64,000 nucleotides of DNA from CAJQQY01 sp045106765 (GCA_045106765.1 JBGCFD010000015.1:40208-104207); one strand, 5' to 3'; shown: positions 42,972-52,293, numbered from the stretch's first letter. Notes: generated from the sequence alone by a model not told the origin. Translations and numbers: made by a program.

Positions 42972-43463
42972 CTATTTTTTTTGGAAAATTTTAAATGTGT
43001 AATTATGTTCATTTTTTTCATCAGCTTCGTGCGCTTCTTCGCTAATGAGTTCCCATTCGTCCATATTCAATTTTGGAAAGATAATATCGCCTTCCACTTC
43101 CAAATCTACTTCGGTCAAATATAATTTGTCGGTAAATTTCATTCCCAATTCATAGATTTGCGCGCCGCCGATAATGAACGCTTCTTCCTCTCCATTCTCT
43201 TCTGCAATTTGCAAAGCTTCTTCCAAAGAATGTAAAACATAACAATTAGAAACGATATAAAATGGGTTCCGTGTCAAAATCATATTCGTCCTTTTTGGCA
43301 AAGGTTTGCCGATGGACTCGTAGCAATTTCGTCCCATGATAATGTGGTGATTCAAAGTTGTTTTTTTAAAATACTTCAAATCCGCAGGCAAGTACCAAGG
43401 AATATCATTGTCTTTTCCGATGACATTATTTTTTGCAGTTGCGACTATTGTTGAAACGATCAT
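42972..43463 (-). CDS. folA: Dihydrofolate reductase
   Basis: The 163-residue enzyme reduces dihydrofolate to tetrahydrofolate with NADPH. Motifs in order: VATAKNNVIGKDNDIPWYLP (substrate and cofactor loop), DLKYFKKTT, HIIMGRNCYESIGKPLPKR and FIIGGAQIYELGM (NADPH-binding GG). Length and layout are normal. It is cytoplasmic. It sits downstream of the elongasome cluster in the same leftward direction, 42 bp after the CapA-like gene. Confidence 0.96.
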   Translation of the reverse strand: MIVSTIVATAKNNVIGKDNDIPWYLPADLKYFKKTTLNHHIIMGRNCYESIGKPLPKRTNMILTRNPFYIVSNCYVLHSLEEALQIAEENGEEEAFIIGGAQIYELGMKFTDKLYLTEVDLEVEGDIIFPKLNMDEWELISEEAHEADEKNEHNYTFKIFQKK

Positions 43464-43505
43464 TTTTTACAGATAAATTATGAGTAACTAAAAACTTATT
43501 GAATT

Positions 43506-44753
43506 CTAATTTTGAACTTTAACTTTTTTTGTTGCCTTATTTTTTGAAGTACTTTTTTTCATGGGTTCTAACTTTGGAACATCACCTAATTCTTCAATCG
43601 TAATCATTCTCTCAGAACTATGAGAATTTTTTAAATGACCTCGAGTTTTTTTACCGAAAGCATCTACAGCTTTTTGATTTTCTTCATCCATACCAACCCA
43701 TGTTCCATTGCCATTTTCAAATGGTGAAATTGGAAGCGCAAAGTAAGTACTTTTTTTCTTTGAATCCTGATAAACATATCGCCAAACTGGAATGTAATGA
43801 TGTTCACCTAAAATCACCTTATTAGTTTTTTTATCTTTTTCCAATGTGATTTCAAACATAAACCCACCTTCCGTATTTGGTGTAGTTTGCCCCGAAATAA
43901 AATTCCCTAGCGAGTAGGTAACTAATGTTTTCTTGAGAGTAGAATCTTTTTGTAAAATATCCATTTCTCGAATCGGCTGCACCACATGTGGATGCATTCC
44001 AATAATCAAATCTGCTCCCCAATTAAATATTTTTTTAGCTAGTTTTCGCTGCTGTTCATTTTCAACATATTTATATTCTTTCCCCCAATGAGTGATGACA
44101 ATGATCGCATCCGGTTTAAGTTGATGCGCTAATTTCATATCTGCTTCAATCAATTTTTCATCAATATAGTTGACAATAACTGGAGGTCTAGTTTTCAGTC
44201 CATTCGTTCCATAAGTGTAATTTAGGAAGGCAATTTTGAAATCATTTTTATACACAATCAATGGATAATATAATTCCCGCTCTTCCTTATTTTTAAAAGT
44301 TCCTGTTTGATAAAAACCATAATCCTTGACTGTCGAGATTGTATTGATGACTCCTTTTTTGCCTGCATCATTAGAGTGGTTATTAGCGGTGACGAGCATA
44401 TCAAATCCTGCTAGTCGAAGTGCCAATGCTAACTCGTCGGGAGATCGAAATTGAGGATAACCTCGATAAGGTGGCTCACCTGGAAGCGTGACTTCAAGAT
44501 TAGCGATGGCTAAATCTGCTTTTTCAATAATTGGTTTTACATATTGAAAACAAGGCTCATAGTTGTACGATTTATTTTTGGTGACTTTGGCTGATTCAAT
44601 TTGGGGATCATGCCCCATTATGTCGCCAGCGAAGAGTAAATTTATTTTTGAAATGCTATCTGATGAAGTTTGTGCCGAAAGGGGTTTTCCAAAAAAAAGT
44701 AAGAAGAAGAGGAAGGAAAAAAAGAAGTAAGGTTTTAAAACGAAGTATCTCAT
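43506..44753 (-). CDS. CapA-family exported metallophosphatase-like protein
   Basis: The 415-residue protein has a signal peptide (about 1-27), then the CapA/PgsA fold with all expected metal-site segments: LLFAGDIMGHDPQ, LAIANLEVTLPG, LVTANNHSNDAGKKG, VITHWGKEY and IIGMHPHVVQP. A Lys-rich tail ends it. CapA proteins act in poly-gamma-glutamate capsule export in Firmicutes; in Bacteroidota the role is not established. It lies between pbp2 and folA in the leftward run. Confidence 0.88.
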   Translation of the reverse strand: MRYFVLKPYFFFSFLFFLLFFGKPLSAQTSSDSISKINLLFAGDIMGHDPQIESAKVTKNKSYNYEPCFQYVKPIIEKADLAIANLEVTLPGEPPYRGYPQFRSPDELALALRLAGFDMLVTANNHSNDAGKKGVINTISTVKDYGFYQTGTFKNKEERELYYPLIVYKNDFKIAFLNYTYGTNGLKTRPPVIVNYIDEKLIEADMKLAHQLKPDAIIVITHWGKEYKYVENEQQRKLAKKIFNWGADLIIGMHPHVVQPIREMDILQKDSTLKKTLVTYSLGNFISGQTTPNTEGGFMFEITLEKDKKTNKVILGEHHYIPVWRYVYQDSKKKSTYFALPISPFENGNGTWVGMDEENQKAVDAFGKKTRGHLKNSHSSERMITIEELGDVPKLEPMKKSTSKNKATKKVKVQN

Positions 44754-44891
44754 TTATTGTTTTTTTACATTTCGGGCGAAAACGGTGGGTTGATATAATC
44801 TGAGGTTTAAGACCTCTCTTCTCTTTTAGAAAATTAAGCATAGGATTCAAAATTATGGTATTGACCATTCACAATTAATCATTAAAAAAAA

Positions 44892-46745
44892 TCATGGATT
44901 AATTTTGATCAAATCAGCATCCAACATTCTAGATTCCCAAAATTTTTTAGTTGGGGAAATTTCTCCTGTCAAATATTTTTCAATCATTAAACTTGCAATA
45001 GGCGCTGCATATCTAGTTCCCCAAACACCATGTTCCACATAAACAGCAATAGCAATCGTTGGGTTATCTTTTGGTGCAAAAGCAAAGAAAACAGAGTGAT
45101 CTGCTCCTAGTGGATTTTGGGAAGTTCCTGTTTTTCCACAAACTGCAATTCCAGGAATCGCTGCATTAGTTGCTGTTCCGCTCGTGGTAACTTTTTCCAT
45201 TCCATCGATGATTGGTTGGAAGTATTTTTCGTTAATTCTGACTTTTTTAGGATCTGCTTTTTCAAAAAGCATTTCTTTTTCATTTTCTCTATATCCTTTG
45301 ATCAGATGTGGTTTGTGATACCAACCTTTATTCGCAATAATTGCAGCAAGGTTAGCCATTTGCAACGTAGTTAATTCAATTTCACCTTGTCCAATTCCAA
45401 TGGAAGTAATAGTCGGTGATCGCCAACTTCCTTTCTCGCGAGGGTACATGAAATCGTAAGTTTTTGCCGTAGGAATATTCCCTTTTGCTTCGTGCGGATA
45501 GTCTACATTCAACGTTTGACCTAAACCAAAATCTGCCCAATAACTTGCTAATGTATCCAATCCTGCATAGGGATTAGTATAGCCAAATTTATCCACCGCA
45601 TTTCTTAATAAATGAAAAAAGTAGGTATTGCAAGAATGTTGAATAGCAGTTTCGATATTAGGAACTGGTCCACTATGGTGGCATCTTTGATGCCGACCAT
45701 TATTGTTAAAGTAACCAGGACAATTTATATATCGATTAGGAGTAGTGACTCCCATTTCCATGGCTGCTAAGCCCATAACTGTTTTGAAAATAGAGCCTGG
45801 AGGATATTTTGCCTGAACCGCACGATCAAAAAATGGTTTTAATGTATCTGACTGCAATTGCTCAAAAGCTTCCCCTCTTTTTCGATTGATGGTCAGAATA
45901 TTTGGATCGTAAGTTGGCATACTTGCCATTGTCAAAATCTCTCCAGTTCGAGGTTCGATAGCAACGATACTTCCAGTCTTATTGACCATTAGTTGCTCGG
46001 CATAGGCTTGCAATTCAATATCAATTGAAGAGATTAAATTTTTCCCTGAGATGGCTGGTCGATTATCTTTTCCTCCTCGATAAGCACCTACCTCTCGGCC
46101 TCGATTATCTTTCAAAATCAACTCTCGTCCTTTTTCTCCTCGAAGACTTTCTTCATATTGAAATTCTAAACCACTTGCTCCTATATAATCTCCACTTTTA
46201 TATTTGCCATCTGATTTATCAATTTGAAAAGAATTTACCTCACTAATATATCCTAACAGGTGAGCTGCATTTGGATAAGGGTAAGATCGAACATTTCGAA
46301 CTTGAACAAAAAAACCAGGATATTCAAAAAGGTGTTCTTGAAATCGAGCGAAAGTTTCAGTAGATATTTTTTTGAGAAAAGTGGTTGGTTGACGTTTATC
46401 GTATCTATTACTTTTCCAGTTTTTATTGGTATTTTTTATAAAATCCTTTTTGGTGATATTGAGTAGTTCACAAAATTCAAGTGTATCCATCTTGGGATCA
46501 ATTTGACTGTAAGTAAACATCAAATCGAACATTGCATTATTGTTGACTAATAATTTATCGTTTCGATCAAAAATTAGCCCTCTGGAAGGATATAAAATGT
46601 TAGTTCCAAAAGTAGCAGCTTCAGCATATTCACTCGAACTTTTATCCCATACTTGAATGTAAAATGCTTTTCCTAACAATACAATTGCGGAAAGGAAAAA
46701 TATGAATTGAATCACTCGTTGTCGATATAATAAAGTATCTTTCAT
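44892..46745 (-). CDS. mrdA: Penicillin-binding protein 2 (elongasome transpeptidase)
   Basis: The 617-residue protein has an N-terminal membrane helix (about 12-30), a PBP dimerisation domain and a transpeptidase domain. The active-site motifs are complete: SxxK at Ser318 (YPPGSIFKTVMGL), SxN in HSCNTYFF and KTG at Lys538 (CGKTGTSQNP). It crosslinks peptidoglycan during sidewall growth in the periplasm, with MreBCD. It is transcribed with mreD, mreC and mreB. The usual partner rodA is not next to it. Confidence 0.95.
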   Translation of the reverse strand: MKDTLLYRQRVIQFIFFLSAIVLLGKAFYIQVWDKSSSEYAEAATFGTNILYPSRGLIFDRNDKLLVNNNAMFDLMFTYSQIDPKMDTLEFCELLNITKKDFIKNTNKNWKSNRYDKRQPTTFLKKISTETFARFQEHLFEYPGFFVQVRNVRSYPYPNAAHLLGYISEVNSFQIDKSDGKYKSGDYIGASGLEFQYEESLRGEKGRELILKDNRGREVGAYRGGKDNRPAISGKNLISSIDIELQAYAEQLMVNKTGSIVAIEPRTGEILTMASMPTYDPNILTINRKRGEAFEQLQSDTLKPFFDRAVQAKYPPGSIFKTVMGLAAMEMGVTTPNRYINCPGYFNNNGRHQRCHHSGPVPNIETAIQHSCNTYFFHLLRNAVDKFGYTNPYAGLDTLASYWADFGLGQTLNVDYPHEAKGNIPTAKTYDFMYPREKGSWRSPTITSIGIGQGEIELTTLQMANLAAIIANKGWYHKPHLIKGYRENEKEMLFEKADPKKVRINEKYFQPIIDGMEKVTTSGTATNAAIPGIAVCGKTGTSQNPLGADHSVFFAFAPKDNPTIAIAVYVEHGVWGTRYAAPIASLMIEKYLTGEISPTKKFWESRMLDADLIKINP

Positions 46746-46837
46746 TGGACTTTATTCGTTTGACGTTGAAGGTTAGACGTTTTACGGTCGCCTGTAGTTT
46801 TTTGAAAAAATTAAAATTCTAAACAAAAATCTTTTCA

Positions 46838-47359
46838 CTAATCTCTTGGATTAACAATCCTCACATACAATAATATTATAACGTAAGAAACTATAAAACT
46901 TGATATAGTTCTCAATACAATTTCTAACCAATATACATGAGTAAAAACACTTACGATAAAATAAAATAAAAAATGGAAAAATAATAATGAACTCGAATAA
47001 ATCAAAAACCAAACAAATCCATAGTTTTTGATATTAGGACTATGATTAATGTTATAACCTCCTCTTGGAGTCAATATTTTTAACACAATAGGACGAAGAA
47101 ATGCTAGAAAAACTGTAGCACTTGCATGAACACCATAAGATGTATAAAAAATATCTACAGCCATTCCGATCAAAAATCCTAGAAAGATTAAAAGTGGATC
47201 TGGAATCCGAATGGGTAACAGTAAAATAAATAATGGATAAACCATCACATGGACATAATTAAAATCACCCCATCCAACAGTCATTTGTCTAAATACCAAG
47301 ACTTGAATAAATACTAAGAATATGAATCGTAAGGAATGTGTAAGTGTAGTGTTATTCAT
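46838..47359 (-). CDS. mreD: Rod shape-determining protein MreD
   Basis: The 173-residue protein has about five membrane helices, with the family phrases IPDPLLIFLGFLIGMAVDIFYTSYGVHAS and FLAFLRPIVLKIL. It is the membrane part of the elongasome. Its start overlaps the end of mreC by 8 nt, indicating translational coupling. The pbp2 gene follows after 92 bp. Confidence 0.92.
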   Translation of the reverse strand: MNNTTLTHSLRFIFLVFIQVLVFRQMTVGWGDFNYVHVMVYPLFILLLPIRIPDPLLIFLGFLIGMAVDIFYTSYGVHASATVFLAFLRPIVLKILTPRGGYNINHSPNIKNYGFVWFLIYSSSLLFFHFLFYFIVSVFTHVYWLEIVLRTISSFIVSYVIILLYVRIVNPRD

Positions 47360-48194
47360 CGTCTTTCCCCTCCTCTATATCTTTAAAATCTTCTCTAAAT
47401 AAGTTATTTATAATGTTCACGTATCGAACTGTACTCAAATCATTAAATAATTCTATTGTAATAGAATGAAAATTTCCACCTTGAGAGTCTTCTTCTATTT
47501 CTTTAATTTTTCCAATTGGAAGTCCTCCTGGAAAATAAGAAGAAGCACCACTTGTTTGAATGATATCGCCAATTTTTGGGTTTAAGTGTTTTGGAATATA
47601 TTTCAACTCCATCAATTTTGGGTTTCCAATACTTGTCCACACCATTGTACCAAATGCATTTAGTCTTTCAATTTTCGCACTAATTTTTGAGTCTCTATGT
47701 AATATTGACATTACTTTAGAATACCGATTATTGGATCTAATCACGATTCCCACTATACCTCTATTATCAAAAACTCCCATTCGAGTATTGATGCCATCTC
47801 TGATCCCTCTATCTAATGTCAAAAAATTATTGGGTAGGTTGATTGTATTAAGAATGACTTTTGCAGAAGTGTAAGTATATTGTTGTTCGTAATCTTCTGT
47901 AGAATATTTTGCTGAGTCTTGCTTAATTGTTTTTAAAAACTTAGCCTCGTCTTGTTGTTGTTTTAATTCTGCTATTACTCCTGACAAACTATCATTAACT
48001 GCTGACAAGTTCCAAAATTGAGTAATTTCATCCCAACCATGAGTCATACTATCTGACATGATGTTTCTGGAATTATGGTAAATTTCTCTTTGATCCTTGT
48101 TGAAAGTTACCACTAGCGAAAGACAGATGACTTCCAAAATTAAGAAAACCAAAATCCCTCCACTTCTCGTAAATATTGCAATTATTTGTCTCAT
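47352..48194 (-). CDS. mreC: Rod shape-determining protein MreC
   Basis: I start at the ATG at 48194 (MRQIIAIFTRSGGILVFLIL), which opens directly on the N-terminal membrane helix; the 15 residues ahead lie in a repeat-rich spacer. The 280 residues have a coiled coil (about 75-105) and two beta-barrel units (LTLDRGIRDGINTRMGVFDNRGIVGIV, GDIIQTSGASSYFPGGLPIG). It links MreB to PBP2 on the periplasmic side. It belongs to the mreBCD-pbp2 operon. Confidence 0.94.
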   Translation of the reverse strand: MRQIIAIFTRSGGILVFLILEVICLSLVVTFNKDQREIYHNSRNIMSDSMTHGWDEITQFWNLSAVNDSLSGVIAELKQQQDEAKFLKTIKQDSAKYSTEDYEQQYTYTSAKVILNTINLPNNFLTLDRGIRDGINTRMGVFDNRGIVGIVIRSNNRYSKVMSILHRDSKISAKIERLNAFGTMVWTSIGNPKLMELKYIPKHLNPKIGDIIQTSGASSYFPGGLPIGKIKEIEEDSQGGNFHSITIELFNDLSTVRYVNIINNLFREDFKDIEEGKDDE

Positions 48195-48216
48195 GACCAA
48201 GGAAAATAAATAATGA

Positions 48217-48280
48217 TTAATGGTTAACACCATTTGCAAAATTCACCATTCACCATTCACCATTCACAGTTAACCATTAA
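48217..48280. repeat. Heptamer repeats flanked by a 12-bp inverted repeat
   Basis: TTAATGGTTAAC (48217-48228) and GTTAACCATTAA (48269-48280) are perfect inverses. Between them is a run of ATTCACC units (about 48241-48267). A related stretch, CCATTCACAATTAATCATTA, occurs at about 44865-44884, after the CapA-like gene start. It sits between mreB and mreC. Confidence 0.65.
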
Positions 48281-48283
48281 ATT

Positions 48284-49315
48284 TTAAACACTTTTTCTAT
48301 CTATCAAAAAGGAAAATCGATCTGAATTTTTCAAAGCAATTCCCGTTCCTCTCACTACTGCTCGTAATGGATCTTCTGCCACATGAACTGGAAGTTTTGT
48401 TTTCGCCTCAATTCGTATATCCAAACCTCGTAACAATGCTCCTCCGCCAGTTAAGTGTAAACCAGTTTTGTAAATATCTGATGCTAACTCGGGCGGTGTA
48501 GTTTCCAATGCCCGCAAAACAGCATCTTCAATTTTACTAATAGATTTATCTAGTGCATGAGCTATTTCTGTGTAAGCTACATAAATTTGTTTTGGAATAC
48601 CTGTCATCAAATCTCTCCCATTCACCGCATAATCATCAGGAGGTGTTTCTAATTCATGTAATGCAGAACCAACATGGATTTTAATTTGCTCAGCAGTTCT
48701 TTCTCCGATCAAAATATTATGCTGACGCTTCATGTAGTTCATGATATCATTCGTAAATTCATCTCCAGCAATTCGGATAGATTGATCACATACAATTCCA
48801 GACAATGCAATAACTGCAATCTCTGTCGTTCCACCTCCTATGTCAATAATCATATTTCCAATTGGCTCTTCCACATCAAGACCAATTCCAAGTGCCGCCG
48901 CCATCGGTTCATGTATCAAATAAGTCTCTTTTGAATCTACATGATCTGCAGAATCAAAAACTGCTCTCTTTTCCACTTCTGTAATTCCAGATGGAATACA
49001 AATAACCATTTTCAAATGAGTAAAAAACTTACGTCGATTTCCAGCCATATTAATCATTCCTTCGATCATACTTTCTGCCGCTTGAAAATCTGCAATTACT
49101 CCATCTTTCAAAGGTCTGATTGTTTTTATATTGTCATGTGTTTTTTCATGCATTTGCATCGCCTTCCTACCAACTGCAATCGTTTCCCCAGTTGATCTAT
49201 TCAATGCTACGATTGAAGGCTCGTCTATCACTATATTTCCGTCTTGGATAATCAGCGTATTTGCTGTTCCCAAGTCAATTGCTAATTCTTGAGTAAAAAA
49301 ATTAAATAATTTCAT
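48284..49315 (-). CDS. mreB: Rod shape-determining protein MreB
   Basis: This 343-residue actin homologue organises sidewall peptidoglycan synthesis under the membrane. Phosphate-1 ELAIDLGTANTLI, phosphate-2 MIIDIGGGTTEIAVIALSG and the adenosine loop LTGGGALLRGLD are intact, and the length is normal. It heads the leftward operon with mreC, mreD and pbp2, so the organism is probably rod-shaped or filamentous. Confidence 0.97.
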   Translation of the reverse strand: MKLFNFFTQELAIDLGTANTLIIQDGNIVIDEPSIVALNRSTGETIAVGRKAMQMHEKTHDNIKTIRPLKDGVIADFQAAESMIEGMINMAGNRRKFFTHLKMVICIPSGITEVEKRAVFDSADHVDSKETYLIHEPMAAALGIGLDVEEPIGNMIIDIGGGTTEIAVIALSGIVCDQSIRIAGDEFTNDIMNYMKRQHNILIGERTAEQIKIHVGSALHELETPPDDYAVNGRDLMTGIPKQIYVAYTEIAHALDKSISKIEDAVLRALETTPPELASDIYKTGLHLTGGGALLRGLDIRIEAKTKLPVHVAEDPLRAVVRGTGIALKNSDRFSFLIDRKSV

Positions 49316-49458
49316 TTATAATTTCTCTATTTTTTAGTCTGTTTTTTTGATTAAAAAAAACTTTTAAAACGGTTACAAACGCTTTTAAAAATTTGGGGTG
49401 AAGATAGCAAAAAATATTTGAAGTTCTTAGTTGATTTTTGAAGTAAGAATCAGCAAGA

Positions 49459-49559
49459 AATATCCAATATTCAACAAGGAATAACCAATCTCCAATTTAC
49501 CAAAATGGTCTTTTTTTAGCTGTTGGAGATTGGTTATTCCTTGTTGAATATTGGATATT
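49459..49559. repeat. Perfect 37-bp foldback at the end of the M16 gene
   Basis: The left arm 49459-49495 (starting AATATCCAATATTCAACAAG) and right arm 49523-49559 are exact inverses over 37 of 37 bases, with a 27-nt loop. The structure starts 7 bp after the M16 stop codon (49567) and lies about 145 bp upstream of mreB. Confidence 0.9.
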
Positions 49560-49566
49560 AAAAACA

Positions 49567-50838
49567 TCAAATTCCAACTACCACTTCCCACATCTTTTCT
49601 TCCTTTAAATATTTTTGAGACAGCAGCATCAATTCCTCTGCGGTAATCGATTGTACTCGACTGACCATATTTTTAAAAAAGTCTTTTGGTAAATTTTCAG
49701 TTCTTGATATTTTCACCAATTCTGCAACATTAAATGCACCATCCAAATTTGTCAAAAAGAATCCCATCAAGTAATTTTGCACCATTTTCAATTCTTCTTT
49801 TTTGATTGGTTCCTTTTTCAATTTATCAAACTCTCCATAAATAGCCTCCAAAGTCGGTTTGACAAATTCATTTCCCACTTCCGTTCCTACATAAAAATAT
49901 CCATCAAAATGCATTGGATCCAAAGCCGAAAAAATATTGTACGTATACCCTTTCTTTTCTCTAATTGTTGACATCAATCTTGAACCAAAATATCCGCCAA
50001 GCATCGTATTTAAAATATAAAAATCAATATAATCTTCATGATGCCGATTGAACAATTTACACCCTAACCTAATTGCAGTTTGAAGCGTATCAGGTAAATG
50101 AATTTTCACTTTTTCCGCAGCAGGATATGCCGTGATCACTTTGCTTTTTACTACTTCTTTTTTTACCAACGTTTTCCCAATATATTCATTGAGTAAATGA
50201 ATAATTTTAGGACTCGTTTTTCCACTAATTACAATCTTACAATTTCCTGCATGAAAGTTTCGGTCAAAATGATGCAACAACTCTTTGCGCGATAGATCAT
50301 CATAAGTTCCCGCATGACTATTATATCCATAAGGATGTGTAGACGAAAAAATATTTTCTGTAACTGCTCGATATGCCACCACATCATTTTTAGTCAAATC
50401 AACTTGGAGTCGCTGCTTATTATTTTTCTTAAAAATTTCTAACTCTTCTTCTGGAAAAGCAGGTTCCAATAAAATTTCAGACAACACACTCAACAACTTT
50501 TCAAAGTGTTTTGTCAAACTATACAAAACAATATTCGACGTATCTAAATTGACGGGCACACTCATCGTTCCTCCATAAAAATCTATCATCTCATGAATCT
50601 CTGATCCTTTCCTTTTTTTCGTCCCTTCTCGAAGCAATGCTGAAGTGGTTCGAGCCACCAACTTTTGATGCTCAAACGGGCGACCTGCATGGAAAATAAT
50701 TTCCATTTTCAATATCTCTTGAGTCCCCATGTTTACTTCATAAACGGGAATTCCATTATCCAACTGATGTTCCTCATAATCAGGAATATGAATATTAGAT
50801 ATATCTTTAATCTTAGGCTGAATTGATCTATCTGGCAT
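49567..50838 (-). CDS. M16 (insulinase-like) peptidase homologue, zinc site missing
   Basis: The 423-residue protein has the M16 fold: N-terminal EEHQLDNGIPVYEV, and a C-terminal half with the R....GY.Y pair (REKKGYTYNIFSALDP) that shapes the substrate cavity. The zinc motif HxxEH is absent; the position reads TTSALLREGTKKRKG. This is the pattern of the non-catalytic partner of two-subunit M16 peptidases. The catalytic partner is usually the adjacent gene but is not found here. No signal peptide is present. Confidence 0.88.
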   Translation of the reverse strand: MPDRSIQPKIKDISNIHIPDYEEHQLDNGIPVYEVNMGTQEILKMEIIFHAGRPFEHQKLVARTTSALLREGTKKRKGSEIHEMIDFYGGTMSVPVNLDTSNIVLYSLTKHFEKLLSVLSEILLEPAFPEEELEIFKKNNKQRLQVDLTKNDVVAYRAVTENIFSSTHPYGYNSHAGTYDDLSRKELLHHFDRNFHAGNCKIVISGKTSPKIIHLLNEYIGKTLVKKEVVKSKVITAYPAAEKVKIHLPDTLQTAIRLGCKLFNRHHEDYIDFYILNTMLGGYFGSRLMSTIREKKGYTYNIFSALDPMHFDGYFYVGTEVGNEFVKPTLEAIYGEFDKLKKEPIKKEELKMVQNYLMGFFLTNLDGAFNVAELVKISRTENLPKDFFKNMVSRVQSITAEELMLLSQKYLKEEKMWEVVVGI

Positions 50839-50910
50839 CTTCTATTTTCATTTAAAAAAAGTGCGCAAATTTACTCTTTTTTTCTAATAATTTTATTTAT
50901 AAAACGAACC

Positions 50911-50960
50911 CCGAACCATGGATTTCAAGAGGGGCTTGTTCATGGTTCATAGTTCGTTTT
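50911..50960. repeat. Imperfect foldback upstream of dnaN
   Basis: AAAACGAAC...GAACCATG in the left arm pairs with CATGGTTC...GTTCGTTTT in the right arm, about 26 bp with one three-base mismatch and a small internal gap. It lies between the divergent M16 and dnaN genes. Confidence 0.6.
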
Positions 50961-50997
50961 CCATTAAAAAAGTTATTAACATTATGTTGATGATTTA

Positions 50998-51030
50998 TTG
51001 GAAAAATATGGTTCCTAACACGTATTTTTG
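50998..51030 (+). promoter_or_regulatory. Possible dnaN promoter
   Basis: TTG (50998-51000), 22 nt, TATTTTTG (51023-51030). The start of transcription would be near 51037, about 55 nt before the ATG at 51093. Confidence 0.45.
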
Positions 51031-51092
51031 CAGACTGATATTAAAGGACTTAAAATCGTCCATCCTTAAAAATTGAAAAAAATAGAACCACT

Positions 51093-52208
51093 ATGAAGTT
51101 CAGCGTATCCTCATCTGATTTATTAAAGCACCTCCAAGTAGCGAGCGGAGCCATTGGATCCAATCCTGTCTTACCTATCCTTGAAGATTTTTTATTTACA
51201 ATAGAAGGTAGAAATTTGACCATTTCAGCAACTGATTTGGAAACGTCTATCGTTACTACCGTTGATGTAAACTCTGACGGAAATGGTCGGGTAGCTGTGC
51301 CTGCAAGAATATTGTTAGATACATTAAAAGAATTGCCTGGACAGCCAGTTACATTCAATGTCAATGAAGAAAACTATGGCATCGAAATCACTTCGGCTTA
51401 TGGAAAATATAAGTTAGCAGGTGAGAATGGAGATGAATTTCCAAATATTCCTCAAGCAGAAGAAGTGGATACGGTAACCTTAAATTCAAGCTTATTAGGG
51501 AAAGCAATTTCCAAAACTTTGTTTGCGACAAGTAATGATGATTTGCGACCTGCGATGACTGGAGTTTACTTGCAAGTGGATTTTAATAAATTGACATTCG
51601 TCGCGACTGATGCTCACAAGTTGGTAAAATATACTTTCTCCAATGTCAACAGTCAAGTGTCTACTTCTTTTATCATTCCTAAAAAAGCGTTGAATCTTTT
51701 AAAAGGTTCTTTGCCAAATGATGAAGATTTAAAATTGTCATTCAACAATGCAAATGCATTTTTTAGTGCTGGAAATATTCACTTAGTTTGTCGATTGATT
51801 GATGCACGTTACCCAGATTACAATGCAGTAATTCCAACGGATAATCCAAATACTTTATCCGTTCCAAGAAGTGATTTTCAAAACTCACTTAAACGTATCG
51901 CAATCTACGCGAACAAAACGACGAATCAAGTTATTTTAAATATCACAGAAAGTAGTTTAACTGTTTCTGCACAAGATTTAGATTTCTCTAACGAAGCAAC
52001 AGAGCAACTGCCATGCACCTATAATGGTGATCCTTTGACAATCGGTTTCAATGCAAAATTTTTGATCGAGATGTTAAACGTTTTGGATACCGAAGAAATC
52101 AAAATGGAACTTTCCACTTCGACTCGAGCTGGAATTCTTCACCCAACTGAAAAAGAAGAAGGGGAAGATATTTTGATGCTTGTAATGCCGGTGATGTTAA
52201 GTAACTAG
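51093..52208 (+). CDS. dnaN: DNA polymerase III beta sliding clamp
   Basis: The 371-residue three-domain clamp shows the family phrases SSDLLKHLQVASGAIGSNPV, PILEDFLF, TLFATSNDDLRPAMTGVYLQ and VATDAHKLVKY, and closes with the partner-binding MLVMPVML. It encircles DNA and gives processivity to the replicative polymerase. No dnaA or recF is adjacent, so the replication origin is not indicated here. It has its own promoter and is followed by a foldback. Confidence 0.97.
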   Translation: MKFSVSSSDLLKHLQVASGAIGSNPVLPILEDFLFTIEGRNLTISATDLETSIVTTVDVNSDGNGRVAVPARILLDTLKELPGQPVTFNVNEENYGIEITSAYGKYKLAGENGDEFPNIPQAEEVDTVTLNSSLLGKAISKTLFATSNDDLRPAMTGVYLQVDFNKLTFVATDAHKLVKYTFSNVNSQVSTSFIIPKKALNLLKGSLPNDEDLKLSFNNANAFFSAGNIHLVCRLIDARYPDYNAVIPTDNPNTLSVPRSDFQNSLKRIAIYANKTTNQVILNITESSLTVSAQDLDFSNEATEQLPCTYNGDPLTIGFNAKFLIEMLNVLDTEEIKMELSTSTRAGILHPTEKEEGEDILMLVMPVMLSN

Positions 52209-52210
52209 AT

Positions 52211-52290
52211 GATTAGTAAATTCAGGTAATCAGTTTATTGTTTCCGACGTTCCAAATAAACTGATTACCTGATTCTCCAATTTCCTAATC
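52211..52290. repeat. Foldback filling the dnaN-flippase gap
   Basis: CAGGTAATCAGTTTATT (52223-52239) and AATAAACTGATTACCTG (52255-52271) are perfect inverses. Pairing continues outward through GATTAG.AAATT (52211-52222) with a short insertion in the right arm. The structure starts 3 bp after the dnaN stop and ends 3 bp before the next ATG. Confidence 0.75.
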
Positions 52291-52293
52291 AAC

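Noticed and set aside
51093..52208. Replication origin next to dnaN
   Set aside because: No dnaA, no recF and no cluster of DnaA boxes were seen around the gene.
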